In this document: piece after piece, positions 25,650-34,525 of the stretch | Numbering within the stretch: position 1 is the first letter of the stretch | Layout of the letters: each line of letters starts with the position of its first letter | Program-made: the position numbers and the translations under genes | The notes under the pieces: model-generated | What the model was told of the DNA's origin: nothing | Databases searched by the model: none | The model's input: the letters and a program-made list of their open reading frames with translations, nothing else | Source: Streptomyces liangshanensis | Lineage (GTDB): Bacteria; Actinomycetota; Actinomycetes; Streptomycetales; Streptomycetaceae | Length of the DNA stretch: 64,000 nt | Assembly: GCF_011694815.1 (NCBI RefSeq) | Contig: NZ_CP050177.1 | Coordinates: forward strand, 5,496,001 to 5,560,000 | Direction: 5' to 3'

Positions 25650-26602
25650 CCCCCACCGCGAGCGCCGCCCCGCACGACAGCACCCCGAAGGACGGGAGCC
25701 GTACGGTACGGGCCCGCCGCCCCCGCCGCCGTGTCTGGCGCGGTGTCGTCCTCGGCCTCGCGGGCGTCTACTTCGTCGTCCCGCTGCTCGCCTCGTTCGT
25801 CTTCACCGTCCACACCCCCGGACAGGGCGTCTCGTTCGACGCGTACACCGGCATCCTGTCCGCCGACGGCTTCACCCAGAGCCTGTTCCTCTCCCTGGGC
25901 CTGGCCGCCGCGACCATCGCCCTCGTCCTGCTGCTGACCGTGCCGGCCCTGATCGCGGTACGGCTCGGCGCGCCCCGGCTGCGGTCCGTCGTCGAGGTCG
26001 TCTGCATGCTGCCCCTGGTGGTGCCGCCGATCGCGCTGGTCAGCGGCATCACGACCGTGCTGCGCTGGGGCCCGGACCACCTGTCCACCACCCCGCTCTA
26101 CCAGACGTTCATCGCCGTCCAGAACGAGTCGTTCCCGCTGATGCTCGTCTTCGCGTACACCGTGCTGGCGCTGCCGTTCGTCTACCGCTCCCTGGACGCG
26201 GGGCTGAGCGCCATCAACGTCACGACCCTCGTGGAGGCCGCCCGCAACTGCGGCGCCCGGGTCCCGTACACCGTCCTGCGTGTCATCCTGCCCAACCTGC
26301 GCTCCGCGCTCGCCAGCGCCTCCTTCCTCACCCTGGCGCTGGTGCTCGGCGAGTACACCATCGCCGCGCTGCTCGGATTCCGGCCCTTCGCGGTGTGGAT
26401 CGTCTCCATCTCCGGTTCCGAGGCGCAGACTTCGGTCGCGGTGTCCCTGCTCAGCCTGCTGATCACCTGGCTCCTGCTGCTGGTGCTCTCCCGCGTGGGG
26501 GCCCGCACCGGGGGCGGCGCCGGAGCGGCCACCGCCGGTTCCGCGGCCGGCGCGCCGTCCGCCTCGTCCACCCCGTCCGCCTCGTCCGCCGCCAAGGAGT
26601 AG
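25637..26602 (+). CDS. ABC transporter permease (second)
   Basis: A 321-residue partner channel subunit. About six membrane segments follow a basic N-terminus (RTVRARRPRRRVWRG). The EAA loop is TLVEAARNCGARVPYTVLRVILP at about residues 196-218 (key residues EAA and G). The C-terminal 30 residues are Ser/Ala/Pro-rich and probably disordered. ATG 25637 overlaps the previous gene. Confidence 0.92.
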   Translation: MAALTPTASAAPHDSTPKDGSRTVRARRPRRRVWRGVVLGLAGVYFVVPLLASFVFTVHTPGQGVSFDAYTGILSADGFTQSLFLSLGLAAATIALVLLLTVPALIAVRLGAPRLRSVVEVVCMLPLVVPPIALVSGITTVLRWGPDHLSTTPLYQTFIAVQNESFPLMLVFAYTVLALPFVYRSLDAGLSAINVTTLVEAARNCGARVPYTVLRVILPNLRSALASASFLTLALVLGEYTIAALLGFRPFAVWIVSISGSEAQTSVAVSLLSLLITWLLLLVLSRVGARTGGGAGAATAGSAAGAPSASSTPSASSAAKE

Positions 26603-26604
26603 CC

Positions 26605-27717
26605 ATGTCATCCACGTCCACCGCGACCGCAGAGCGGCCCGGGGAGCCGGCCGCTCCCGGAGCCCTGGTCGAATTCCGCGGCCTGCGCCGGGAGTTCGGC
26701 CCCACCGTCGCCCTCGACGGGCTCGACCTGACGGCCAGGCCGGGCGAACTGCTCGCGCTGCTCGGCCCGTCCGGCTGCGGCAAGACCACCGCCCTGCGGG
26801 TCCTCGCCGGCTTCGAGCACCCGGACGCGGGCGAGGTGCTCGTGGACGGCAAGGACATCACCGAGGTGCCGGCCAACCGGCGCGACGCGGGCATGGTGTT
26901 CCAGTCGTACAGCCTCTTCCCGCACCTCAACGCCCGCGACAACGTGGCCTTCGGCCTGCGGGTACGGAAGGTGTCGACCGCCGAGCGCCACCGGCGCGCC
27001 GACGAACTCCTCGAACTGGTCGGCCTGCCCACGCACGCCGCCCGCTTCCCGCACCAGATGTCCGGCGGCCAGCAGCAGCGCGTGGCGCTCGCCCGCGCGC
27101 TGGCCCTGCGCCCGCGGGTCCTGCTGCTCGACGAGCCGCTGTCGGCGCTCGACGCCAAGGTCCGGCTCTCGCTGCGCGAGGAGATCCGCCGGCTCCAGCT
27201 GTCGCTGGGCATCACCACCATCTTCGTGACGCACGACCAGGAGGAGGCGCTGTCCATGGCCGACCGGGTGGCCGTGCTCAACGCGGGGAAGCTGGAGCAG
27301 TGCGCGGCACCCTCCGAGCTGTACGAGCGGCCCGCGACGGCGTTCGTCGCGGAGTTCGTCGGCACCATGAACCGGCTGCCCGGACGGCTCACCGACGGCG
27401 GCCGGGTCGAGGTCGCCGGCAGTGTCCTGCCCGTGGACGGCGAGATCCCGGCCGGCCGGGACGTGGAGGTCCTGCTCCGCCCGGAGAACGTCACCGCGAC
27501 GGCGGACCCGGACGGCACGGCCACGGTCGTCTCCGCGTCCTTCTTCGGCTCGGTCACCCGCGTCCTGCTCGACCTGCCCGGCGGCGGCACGGTGAAGGCC
27601 GACCTGGCCTCGCGCGACGCCGGCGAGCTGGTCCCCGGGGTACGGGCGTCCGTGCGCCCCGCCGACCGCCCGGTCCTCGTCGTGGCGGCCACCCCGGCTG
27701 CCGGGCAGGCCGCGTGA
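26605..27717 (+). CDS. ABC transporter ATP-binding protein
   Basis: A 370-residue importer ATPase. Walker A is GPSGCGKTT, the Q-loop is MVFQSYSLFPHL, the signature is MSGGQQQR, Walker B is VLLLDEPLSALDAK and the switch is VTHDQEEAL. The C-terminal regulatory TOBE domain (about residues 265-370) includes VLLRPENVT. These features place it with the PotA/FbpC/PhnT type. ATG 26605 has AAGGAG 5 bases upstream, right after the second permease. Confidence 0.94.
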   Translation: MSSTSTATAERPGEPAAPGALVEFRGLRREFGPTVALDGLDLTARPGELLALLGPSGCGKTTALRVLAGFEHPDAGEVLVDGKDITEVPANRRDAGMVFQSYSLFPHLNARDNVAFGLRVRKVSTAERHRRADELLELVGLPTHAARFPHQMSGGQQQRVALARALALRPRVLLLDEPLSALDAKVRLSLREEIRRLQLSLGITTIFVTHDQEEALSMADRVAVLNAGKLEQCAAPSELYERPATAFVAEFVGTMNRLPGRLTDGGRVEVAGSVLPVDGEIPAGRDVEVLLRPENVTATADPDGTATVVSASFFGSVTRVLLDLPGGGTVKADLASRDAGELVPGVRASVRPADRPVLVVAATPAAGQAA

Positions 27718-28505
27718 GCGCCCCGGTCCCACCACCCCCCGCGCCGTCGGCGCCCGCCTCCCTCCCCGCCGCCGTGCTGTTCGACATGGACGGCACCCTC
27801 GTCGACACCGAGGTGCTCTGGTGGGAGACGGCCGCCGAGGTCGCGGCGGGACTCGGCCACCGGCTCGGCGACGCCGACGCGCCCGAGGTCGTGGGGCGGG
27901 CCGTCCAGGACACCGCCGCCCATCTCGTCCGGGTGGCGGGCACCGGTGACGCCGGGCGCGTCGCGGACGAGCTGGCCGGGTCGTTCTTCCGGCGCGTCGA
28001 GGAGGGCGCCCCGCTGCGCCCCGGCGCCCAGCGGCTGCTGGCCGGGCTGGAGCGCGCCGGGGTGCCGTTCGCCCTGGTGAGCGCGTCGCCGCGGGCCGTC
28101 GTGGACTCCGTGGTCGCGGGGGCGCTCGCCGACGTGTGCTTCGCCTTCACGCTCTCGGCCGACGACACCGTACGGACCAAGCCGCACCCCGACCCGTACC
28201 GCGAGGCGGCCGACCGCCTCGGTGTGGCGCCCGGGGTGTGCGTGGCGGTGGAGGACTCGCCCGACGGCAGCGCCTCGGCGCAGGCGGCCGGGTGCGCGGT
28301 GCTGGTGGTGCCGTCGCTGCTGCCGGTGCCCCCGGCGGAGGGGCGGTACTTCGCCGAGAGCCTGGAGGACGTGGACCTGGCGGTGCTGCGCGCCTGCGTG
28401 AACGGCCCGCTCGCCGACCCGCGCACGGACCTTCCCGCCGGCCCTCGTACCGACGCTCCTACGGGCCCTCCCGCAGACCCTCGGGGGAGACCCGCGGCGG
28501 AGTGA
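27714..28505 (+). CDS. HAD-superfamily hydrolase (phosphatase-like)
   Basis: A 263-residue haloacid dehalogenase phosphatase. Motif I is VLFDMDGTLVDTE with nucleophile and acid Asp, motif II is LVSAS, motif III has the Lys in TVRTKPHPDPY, and motif IV is VAVEDSPDGSASAQAAGC. The small helical cap between motifs I and II marks the beta-phosphoglucomutase/phosphonatase class. The GTG start overlaps the ATPase stop. In an importer operon it probably dephosphorylates the imported compound or a product. The Pro-rich tail of about 30 residues is unusual. Confidence 0.88.
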   Translation: MSAPVPPPPAPSAPASLPAAVLFDMDGTLVDTEVLWWETAAEVAAGLGHRLGDADAPEVVGRAVQDTAAHLVRVAGTGDAGRVADELAGSFFRRVEEGAPLRPGAQRLLAGLERAGVPFALVSASPRAVVDSVVAGALADVCFAFTLSADDTVRTKPHPDPYREAADRLGVAPGVCVAVEDSPDGSASAQAAGCAVLVVPSLLPVPPAEGRYFAESLEDVDLAVLRACVNGPLADPRTDLPAGPRTDAPTGPPADPRGRPAAE

Positions 28506-28577
28506 TTCTTGCCACGTTTGATGCGGCTCGCGCTCAGAGGAGCGGGATCATGGTCGCCGCGTGTGGCTGTACTTCCC

Positions 28578-28606
28578 AAAGGGGTGGCACCCCGTGCCAC
28601 CCCTTT
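28578..28606 (+). terminator. Terminator after the importer operon
   Basis: A 13-bp perfect stem, AAAGGGGTGGCAC with GTGCCACCCCTTT, and a CCC loop, 73 bases after the HAD stop. The rest of 28506-28857 (352 bases) holds no supported ORF and leads into the pyruvate phosphate dikinase gene. Confidence 0.85.
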
Positions 28607-28857
28607 CGCCTTCACTTCCTCAACTCAAACGACGCCCTACCTGCTCGCATGAGCGGAAAGGGTCATGGGCGGGTCATGCCCGTTTCGGAGTGTGAAGGAG
28701 CGCGAGCGGGGGCGTCTTCCGCCGCGCGCTTTCGATCTGCTGGCGGACGGGTGGTTAAAGCCGTACGACGCTCAGGTGGACGTACCCCCGCACCTTCGAT
28801 CTGGGTATGTTCCCTCCACGTCAAGGCAGCCACCGCGTCGTCGAGGAGTCGAGACCC

Positions 28858-31590
28858 GTGTCGGAAAACGAAGATCACCCCGAGCAGGGCGAGCGCGCGG
28901 AGAAGTACGTCTACGACTTCACCGAGGGCAACAAGGACATGAAGGGCCTCCTCGGCGGCAAGGGTGCCAACCTCGCCGAGATGACCAACCTCGGGCTGCC
29001 CGTCCCCCCGGGCTTCACCATCACCACCAGGGCGTGCAACGTCTACCTCGACAGCGGTACGGAACCGGCCGCCCTGCGCGACGAGGTGAGCGCCCATCTC
29101 GACGCCCTGGAGCGGCGGATGGGCAAGCGGCTCGGGCAGTCCGACGACCCGCTGCTCGTGTCCGTACGCTCCGGCGCCAAGTTCTCGATGCCCGGCATGA
29201 TGGACACCGTCCTCAACGTCGGGCTCTCCGACCACTCGGTCGCCGGGCTCGCCGAGCAGTCGGGGGACGAACGCTTCGCGTGGGACTCGTACCGCCGGCT
29301 GATCCAGATGTTCGGCGCGACCGTCCTCGGCGTCGACGGGCACCTCTTCGAGGAGGCGCTCGACGAGGTCAAGCACGCCGAGCAGGCCGCCACGGACGTG
29401 GATCTGGACGCCGGGGACCTCGAGAAGCTCGTCGAGCGGTTCAAGCGGATCGTCTCCGACGAGACCGGGCGCGACTTCCCGCAGGACCCCCGGGAGCAGC
29501 TGGACCTCGCGATCCGCTCGGTGTTCGACTCCTGGAACACCGACCGCGCCAAGCTCTACCGCCGCCAGGAGCGCATCCCCGGCGACCTCGGCACAGCCGT
29601 CACCGTCTGCTCGATGGTCTTCGGCAACCTCGGCCCCGACTCGGGCACGGGCGTGGCCTTCACGCGGGACCCGGCCAGCGGGCACCAGGGCGTGTACGGC
29701 GACTACCTCCAGAACGCGCAGGGCGAGGACGTCGTCGCGGGCATCCGCAACACCGTGCCCCTCGCCGAGCTGGAGGCCGTCGACAAGACGTCGTACGACC
29801 GGCTGATGGCGATCATGGAGACCCTGGAGACGCACTACCGGGACCTGTGCGACATCGAGTTCACCATCGAGCGCGGGCAGTTGTGGATGCTCCAGACCCG
29901 CGTCGGCAAGCGCACGGCGGGCGCCGCCTTCCGGATCGCCACGCAGCTCGTGGACCAGGGGCTGATCGACGAGTCCGAGGCGCTCCAGCGGGTCAACGGC
30001 GCCCAGTTGGCGCAGCTGATGTTCCCGCGCTTCGCGGAGGACTCGAAGGGCGAGCTGCTGGGGCGCGGGATCGCCGCCTCGCCCGGCGCGGCCGTCGGCA
30101 AGGCCGTCTTCGACTCGTACACCGCGATCAAGTGGTCCCGCTCGGGCGAGAAGGTCATCCTGATCCGCCGGGAGACCAACCCCGACGACCTGGAGGGCAT
30201 GATCGCCGCCGAGGGCATCCTGACCTCGCGGGGCGGCAAGACCTCGCACGCCGCGGTGGTGGCCCGGGGCATGGGCAAGACCTGCGTGTGCGGGGCCGAG
30301 GAGCTGGAGGTCGACACCAAACGCCGCCGGATGACGGCCGGTTCGCTGGTCATCGAGGAAGGGGACGTCGTCTCCATCGACGGCTCGACCGGCAAGGTCT
30401 ACCGGGGCGAGGTGCCCGTCGTCCCGTCGCCGGTGGTCGAGTACTTCGAGGGCCGCATGCACGCGGGCGCCGAGGAGGCCGGCGAACTGGTCGAGGCCGT
30501 CCACCGGATGATGGCGTACGCGGACCGGCGCCGCCGGCTGCGGGTGCGCGCCAACGCCGACAACGCGGAGGACGCCCTGCGCGCCCGCCGCTTCGGCGCC
30601 CAGGGCATCGGCCTGTGCCGGACGGAGCACATGTTCCTCGGCGAGCGCAGGACGATGGTCGAGAAGCTCATCCTGGCGGACACCGACGAGGAACGGGACC
30701 AGGCGCTGGGGGCGTTGCTGCCGCTCCAGAAGAAGGACTTCGTGGAGCTGTTCGAGGCGATGGACGGACTGCCCGTCACCGTAAGGCTGCTGGACCCGCC
30801 GCTGCACGAATTCCTCCCCGACATCACGGAGTTGTCGGTACGGGTCGCGCTCGCCGAGGCGCGGCAGGACCACAACGAGAACGACCTGCGGCTCCTCCAG
30901 GCCGTCCACAAGCTCCACGAGCAGAACCCGATGCTCGGACTGCGCGGGGTACGGCTCGGGCTGGTCATCCCCGGTCTGTTCGCCATGCAGGTACGGGCCA
31001 TCGCGGAGGCGGCGGCCGCGCGGACCCTCGCCAAGGGCGACCCGCGCGCCGAGATCATGATCCCGCTGGTCGGGACGGTCCAGGAGCTGGAGATCGTCCG
31101 GGACGAGGCGCTGCTGGTCATCGCCGAGGTCGAGCGGGCCACCGGGGTCGGACTGCCGCTGGCGCTGGGCACGATGATCGAGCTGCCGCGCGCCGCGCTC
31201 ACGGCGGGTCAGATCGCCGAGGCGGCCGAGTTCTTCTCGTTCGGTACGAACGACCTCACCCAGACGGTCTGGGGATTCTCCCGCGACGACGTCGAGGCGA
31301 GCTTCTTCACGGCGTACCTGGAGAAGGGCATCTTCGGGGTGTCCCCGTTCGAGACGATCGACCGGGACGGCGTCGGCGCGCTCGTCCGCAGCGCGTGCGA
31401 GGCCGGCCGCGCCACGCGTCCCGGTCTCAAGCTGGGCGTCTGCGGCGAGCACGGCGGCGACCCGGAGTCGGTGCACTTCTTCCACGAAGTGGGCCTGGAC
31501 TACGTGTCCTGCTCGCCGTTCCGTATCCCCGTGGCCCGCCTCGAAGCGGGCCGCGCGGCGGCCTCGTCGGCCGGGAGCGACTCCCGGTAA
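28858..31590 (+). CDS. ppdK: Pyruvate, phosphate dikinase
   Basis: Interconverts pyruvate, ATP and phosphate with phosphoenolpyruvate, AMP and diphosphate in the cytoplasm. The full-length protein has 910 residues. The N-terminal ATP-grasp domain starts KYVYDFTEGN and holds LLGGKGANLAEMTNLGLPVP and SVRSGAKFSMPGMMDTVLN. The central swivelling domain carries the phosphorylated His in GGKTSHAAVVARGMGK, with the Thr next to it that regulatory proteins modify in plants. The C-terminal barrel has GLCRTEHMF, the SFGTNDLTQ metal loop and the catalytic Cys in LGVCGEHGGDP. GTG 28858 has GGAG 10 bases upstream; ATG 28807 is a weaker option. Confidence 0.97.
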   Translation: MSENEDHPEQGERAEKYVYDFTEGNKDMKGLLGGKGANLAEMTNLGLPVPPGFTITTRACNVYLDSGTEPAALRDEVSAHLDALERRMGKRLGQSDDPLLVSVRSGAKFSMPGMMDTVLNVGLSDHSVAGLAEQSGDERFAWDSYRRLIQMFGATVLGVDGHLFEEALDEVKHAEQAATDVDLDAGDLEKLVERFKRIVSDETGRDFPQDPREQLDLAIRSVFDSWNTDRAKLYRRQERIPGDLGTAVTVCSMVFGNLGPDSGTGVAFTRDPASGHQGVYGDYLQNAQGEDVVAGIRNTVPLAELEAVDKTSYDRLMAIMETLETHYRDLCDIEFTIERGQLWMLQTRVGKRTAGAAFRIATQLVDQGLIDESEALQRVNGAQLAQLMFPRFAEDSKGELLGRGIAASPGAAVGKAVFDSYTAIKWSRSGEKVILIRRETNPDDLEGMIAAEGILTSRGGKTSHAAVVARGMGKTCVCGAEELEVDTKRRRMTAGSLVIEEGDVVSIDGSTGKVYRGEVPVVPSPVVEYFEGRMHAGAEEAGELVEAVHRMMAYADRRRRLRVRANADNAEDALRARRFGAQGIGLCRTEHMFLGERRTMVEKLILADTDEERDQALGALLPLQKKDFVELFEAMDGLPVTVRLLDPPLHEFLPDITELSVRVALAEARQDHNENDLRLLQAVHKLHEQNPMLGLRGVRLGLVIPGLFAMQVRAIAEAAAARTLAKGDPRAEIMIPLVGTVQELEIVRDEALLVIAEVERATGVGLPLALGTMIELPRAALTAGQIAEAAEFFSFGTNDLTQTVWGFSRDDVEASFFTAYLEKGIFGVSPFETIDRDGVGALVRSACEAGRATRPGLKLGVCGEHGGDPESVHFFHEVGLDYVSCSPFRIPVARLEAGRAAASSAGSDSR

Positions 31591-31700
31591 CGGCCGCGCG
31601 GACCGGCGACGGCCGCGCGTACACACCACCCCAGGACACCGGAACCGTCCTTCGGTTCACCCGACCCTCGCCGACCCGGGGGGCGGTTCCGGGGCACAGA

Positions 31701-31740
31701 GAAGGGGCGGGCGTCCCGTGCGGGAGACGCCCGCCCCTTC
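31701..31740 (+). terminator. Terminator after ppdK
   Basis: A 15-bp perfect stem, GAAGGGGCGGGCGTC with its complement GACGCCCGCCCCTTC, and a 10-base loop, 110 bases downstream of the stop codon. Confidence 0.85.
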
Positions 31741-32124
31741 GTCATGCCCGCACTTCCTCGTCATGGTCGCGTCATGTTTCTCCGCCGGCGCGGTGAATTA
31801 TTGAGGAACCATGGAAATAGAACAGCGGGCGGGGCGCGACCCGCGGATCCCCACCCACGGACCGCGCCCCATTACCCGGGCCGGACATGGAGCCGCAACC
31901 GCGAACGACCGCCGCCGAGCGCAGAAAGCCCCCCACGGCCTTCACTGCGCTTTACGCTCGTTCAGGTTTCATGCCCGACGAGGTATAGCTTTTCGCCTGG
32001 GACCACACCTCCGCGATAGGTTTCAACTGTGGCTGAAACTCCGTGGTGACCGCCTGTGATGGCGTGCATACTCGGTGGTGGGGATAATTGCGGATGCAAC
32101 CAGCGGTGAACGGGTGGGATTTGA
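31741..32124. other. Intergenic region upstream of the ArsR-like regulator
   Basis: 384 bases with lower GC content than the neighbours. An 82-codon frame at 31811-32059 uses TTA and ATA codons and is not convincing. The dyad GTTTCA/TGAAAC (32020-32025 and 32034-32039) and a GATAAT hexamer (32083-32088) may belong to the promoter of the regulator gene at 32125. Confidence 0.5.
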
Positions 32125-33162
32125 GTGCTGCGTATTCATTTCACGGGGAAGGATCTAGGAGGGGTCCGGATGGCCGCGGGACCCGACCCCCTGTGGGAAA
32201 CGATTCTCAGCTTTCATCGAATACGGGATCGGCGCGGCCCGCTCGTCTTCGGAGAATGGCGCACGGAAACCCGCGCCCGGTTGAATGGCGAAACACGCCT
32301 GCTCTCCGCACTGGTCCCCCAGCGCGGCTATTTCCCCGATTTCCTGACCCCGGCCGAGGGGCGGGACGGCCTCGACGCGGGCCTGGAGGCCCTGCGCGCC
32401 ACCACCCCCGAGCGCATCCGCGCCGAACTGGCCCTGCTCGCCGCGGGCCGGGGCGCGCGCAAGGCCCGCCCGGCCCGCAAGGCCCCCACCGGGATCGCCG
32501 ACCTCGCCGAGGGTGAACCGGCCCCGCTGGCCCGGCTCGTGGAGGTGCTGCGCGCCTACCACCGGGCCGCCGTCGAGCCGTACTGGCCGCACATCAGGGC
32601 GAGGGCCGACGCCGACCGCGCGCTGCGCGGCCGGGCCCTGCTCGACGGGGGCACGGACGAACTGCTCGCCTCGCTCCCGCCGATGCTGCGCTGGCGCGCC
32701 CCTGTTCTGGAGGCGGACTACCCGGTCGAGCGCGAACTGCATCTGGACGGGCGGGGGTTAGTACTCCAACCGTCGTTCTTCTGCCGCAGTACGCCGGTGG
32801 TCCTCCACGACCCGGCGCTGCCGCCCGTCCTCGTCTACCCCGTCACGCACTCCGACGTACCGGTGCCGCACGAACGGCCCGGCGCCCGTCTCTCGCTCGG
32901 CCGGCTCGTCGGCCACACCCGGTCCGCCGTCCTGGAAGCCATCGAGCACGGCTGCACGACCAGCGAACTGGCCCGCAGGACCGCCGTGTCCCTCGCCTCC
33001 GCGAGCCAGCACGCCTCGGTCCTGCGGGAAGCGGGCCTCGTCGTCACCCTGCGGCACGGCAGCTCCGTGCTGCACACCCTGACCCCGCTCGGCGCCGCCC
33101 TCCTGGCGGGCGGCGCCTCGGCGGACGCGTACTACGCCCGGAACGGGCCCGTCACCTCGTAG
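32125..33162 (+). CDS. ArsR-like winged-helix regulator (DUF5937-type)
   Basis: A 345-residue protein whose N-terminal 230 residues follow the pattern of Streptomyces DUF5937 regulators: LRIHFTGKDLGGVRMAAGPD, then LWETILSFH, and a long helical region with RYHRAAVEPYWPHI-like spacing. The C-terminal winged helix spans about residues 260-330: LVGHTRSAVLEAIEHGCTTS, then SLASASQHASVLREAGLV. The GTG at 32125 is the usual start for this family type; no strong ribosome binding site precedes it. The effector is unknown. It converges on the DUF839 gene with a 31-base overlap. Confidence 0.82.
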   Translation: MLRIHFTGKDLGGVRMAAGPDPLWETILSFHRIRDRRGPLVFGEWRTETRARLNGETRLLSALVPQRGYFPDFLTPAEGRDGLDAGLEALRATTPERIRAELALLAAGRGARKARPARKAPTGIADLAEGEPAPLARLVEVLRAYHRAAVEPYWPHIRARADADRALRGRALLDGGTDELLASLPPMLRWRAPVLEADYPVERELHLDGRGLVLQPSFFCRSTPVVLHDPALPPVLVYPVTHSDVPVPHERPGARLSLGRLVGHTRSAVLEAIEHGCTTSELARRTAVSLASASQHASVLREAGLVVTLRHGSSVLHTLTPLGAALLAGGASADAYYARNGPVTS

Positions 33163-34298
33163 GTGATGCCGCCCGACGAACTCCCGCTCGTGCCCCGCTG
33201 GCTGGAGAAGTACAGCCGCCGGCCGTCGGGGGAGAAGGCGGGCCCGGTGATCTCCGACGCGGACTGCCCGCCGACCCGCAGGAACGGCGCGACGACGTCG
33301 TCCGGCGTGATCACGCAGATCTCCAGGTTCCCGCCGTCCTCCGCCACGAACAGGTCCCCGGAGGCCGACCCGGTCACGTTGTCGACCCCGGTGAGCGGCG
33401 CCGTACCGGACACCAGCGAGTCGTCGTAGGCGAGTTCGAGGGTCGAGGCGGCCGCGTTGTACTGCCAGACGCGGTTGTCGCCCTTGGTGGTGAACCAGCA
33501 CGTGTCGTTCGCGTAGTAGCAGCCCTCGCCGCCGTTGAACCGCTTGGCGCCCGACACCTGGTTACGGGTGGCGGTGGCGCCGCTCGGGTCGGGCACCGTC
33601 CGCCAGGTGACCGGCCCGCTGGTGGCCGTACCCGCCACGAGCACCTCCAGGCGACCCGCGGACAGGTCACCCCAGGTGGTCGGGGTGAAGCGGTAGAAGC
33701 AGCCGTCGGTGGTGTCCTCGGTGAGGTAGATCGTCCGCCGTACGGGGTCGGCCGCGGCGGCCTCGTGCTTGAACCGGCCCATCGCGTCCCGCCGCACCGC
33801 CGCGTTCACGCCCCACGGGTCGGTCTCGTACACGTAGCCGCGGTCCACCTCCTCGCAGGAGAGCCAGGTGTTCCACGGGGTCTTGCCGCCCGCGCAGTTC
33901 TGGTGCGTCCCGGAGAGGATCCGGTACGCGCCGGTGATCGCCCCGGCCGAGGAGAAGCGGACCGCGCCCGCGCCGCCCGACGGGTCGATCTCCGAGTTCG
34001 ACACGTAGATCCAGCCCGTGCCGTCCGCGTAGCAGGCGCCGCCGTCGGGCGCGTTGTGCCAGGTGTACGCCGTACCGGCCACCTTCTGGCCGGACCGCGC
34101 GATCACCCGGCTGGTGAACCCGGCGGGCAGCCGGATGTTGTTGGCGTCCGCCGCGCCGAGGGCCCCGTAGGGCCCGGCGCCCGGCTGGGCGGGGGCGGCG
34201 AGGGCCGCGCCGCGCCACAAGGTGCCGCCGAGGGCGGCGGCCGACGTGCCGATGACGGCTCCGCGCAGGAAACTGCGACGTTCCACTGGTCGCTCCAT
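33132..34298 (-). CDS. Tat-secreted DUF839 (PhoX-like) protein
   Basis: A 388-residue exported protein. A twin-arginine signal is clear (ERRSFLRGAVIG then hydrophobic residues to AALAAPAQ). The mature part is a beta-propeller-like DUF839 fold: LPAGFTSRVIARSGQKV, WHNAPDGGACYADGTGWIY, a conserved TPWNTWLSCEEV, TIYLTEDTTDGCFYRF, and GEGCYYANDTCWF. PhoX-type alkaline phosphatases share these landmarks and use Ca/Fe; activity here is not proven. ATG 34298 is given, but GTG 34286 has GGAG 6 bases before it and may be the real start. Secreted phosphatases of this type are usually phosphate-regulated; no PHO box was identified by eye. Confidence 0.85.
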   Translation of the reverse strand: MERPVERRSFLRGAVIGTSAAALGGTLWRGAALAAPAQPGAGPYGALGAADANNIRLPAGFTSRVIARSGQKVAGTAYTWHNAPDGGACYADGTGWIYVSNSEIDPSGGAGAVRFSSAGAITGAYRILSGTHQNCAGGKTPWNTWLSCEEVDRGYVYETDPWGVNAAVRRDAMGRFKHEAAAADPVRRTIYLTEDTTDGCFYRFTPTTWGDLSAGRLEVLVAGTATSGPVTWRTVPDPSGATATRNQVSGAKRFNGGEGCYYANDTCWFTTKGDNRVWQYNAAASTLELAYDDSLVSGTAPLTGVDNVTGSASGDLFVAEDGGNLEICVITPDDVVAPFLRVGGQSASEITGPAFSPDGRRLYFSSQRGTSGSSSGGITYEVTGPFRA

Positions 34299-34525
34299 GG
34301 GGGTCGTGACCGCCCCACACCACCGGCCGGCGACGCGGGGTCGCACGACGGTGGAGCTTAGGAGACCCGAATGGCCGTGTGCTGAACGGGAGTTGAGCTG
34401 GAGCTGTCGCGTGCGGCCGGCCCGGCCGGGGAGCCGGGCCGCGCGGCGGGAGGCCGGGGCCGTACAACTTCTTGCCAACTACAAGTGTCTGGGAGGGAAA
34501 CGAATCATGTCCTGTGGGGGGAATC

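Noticed and set aside
28663..31629. 988-codon minus-strand frame over ppdK
   Set aside because: Antisense of pyruvate phosphate dikinase, whose motifs are intact on the plus strand.
31811..32059. 82-codon ORF in the intergenic region
   Set aside because: A GAGGA precedes the ATG, but the codons include TTA, ATA and other AT-ending types absent from real genes here, and no family pattern is visible.
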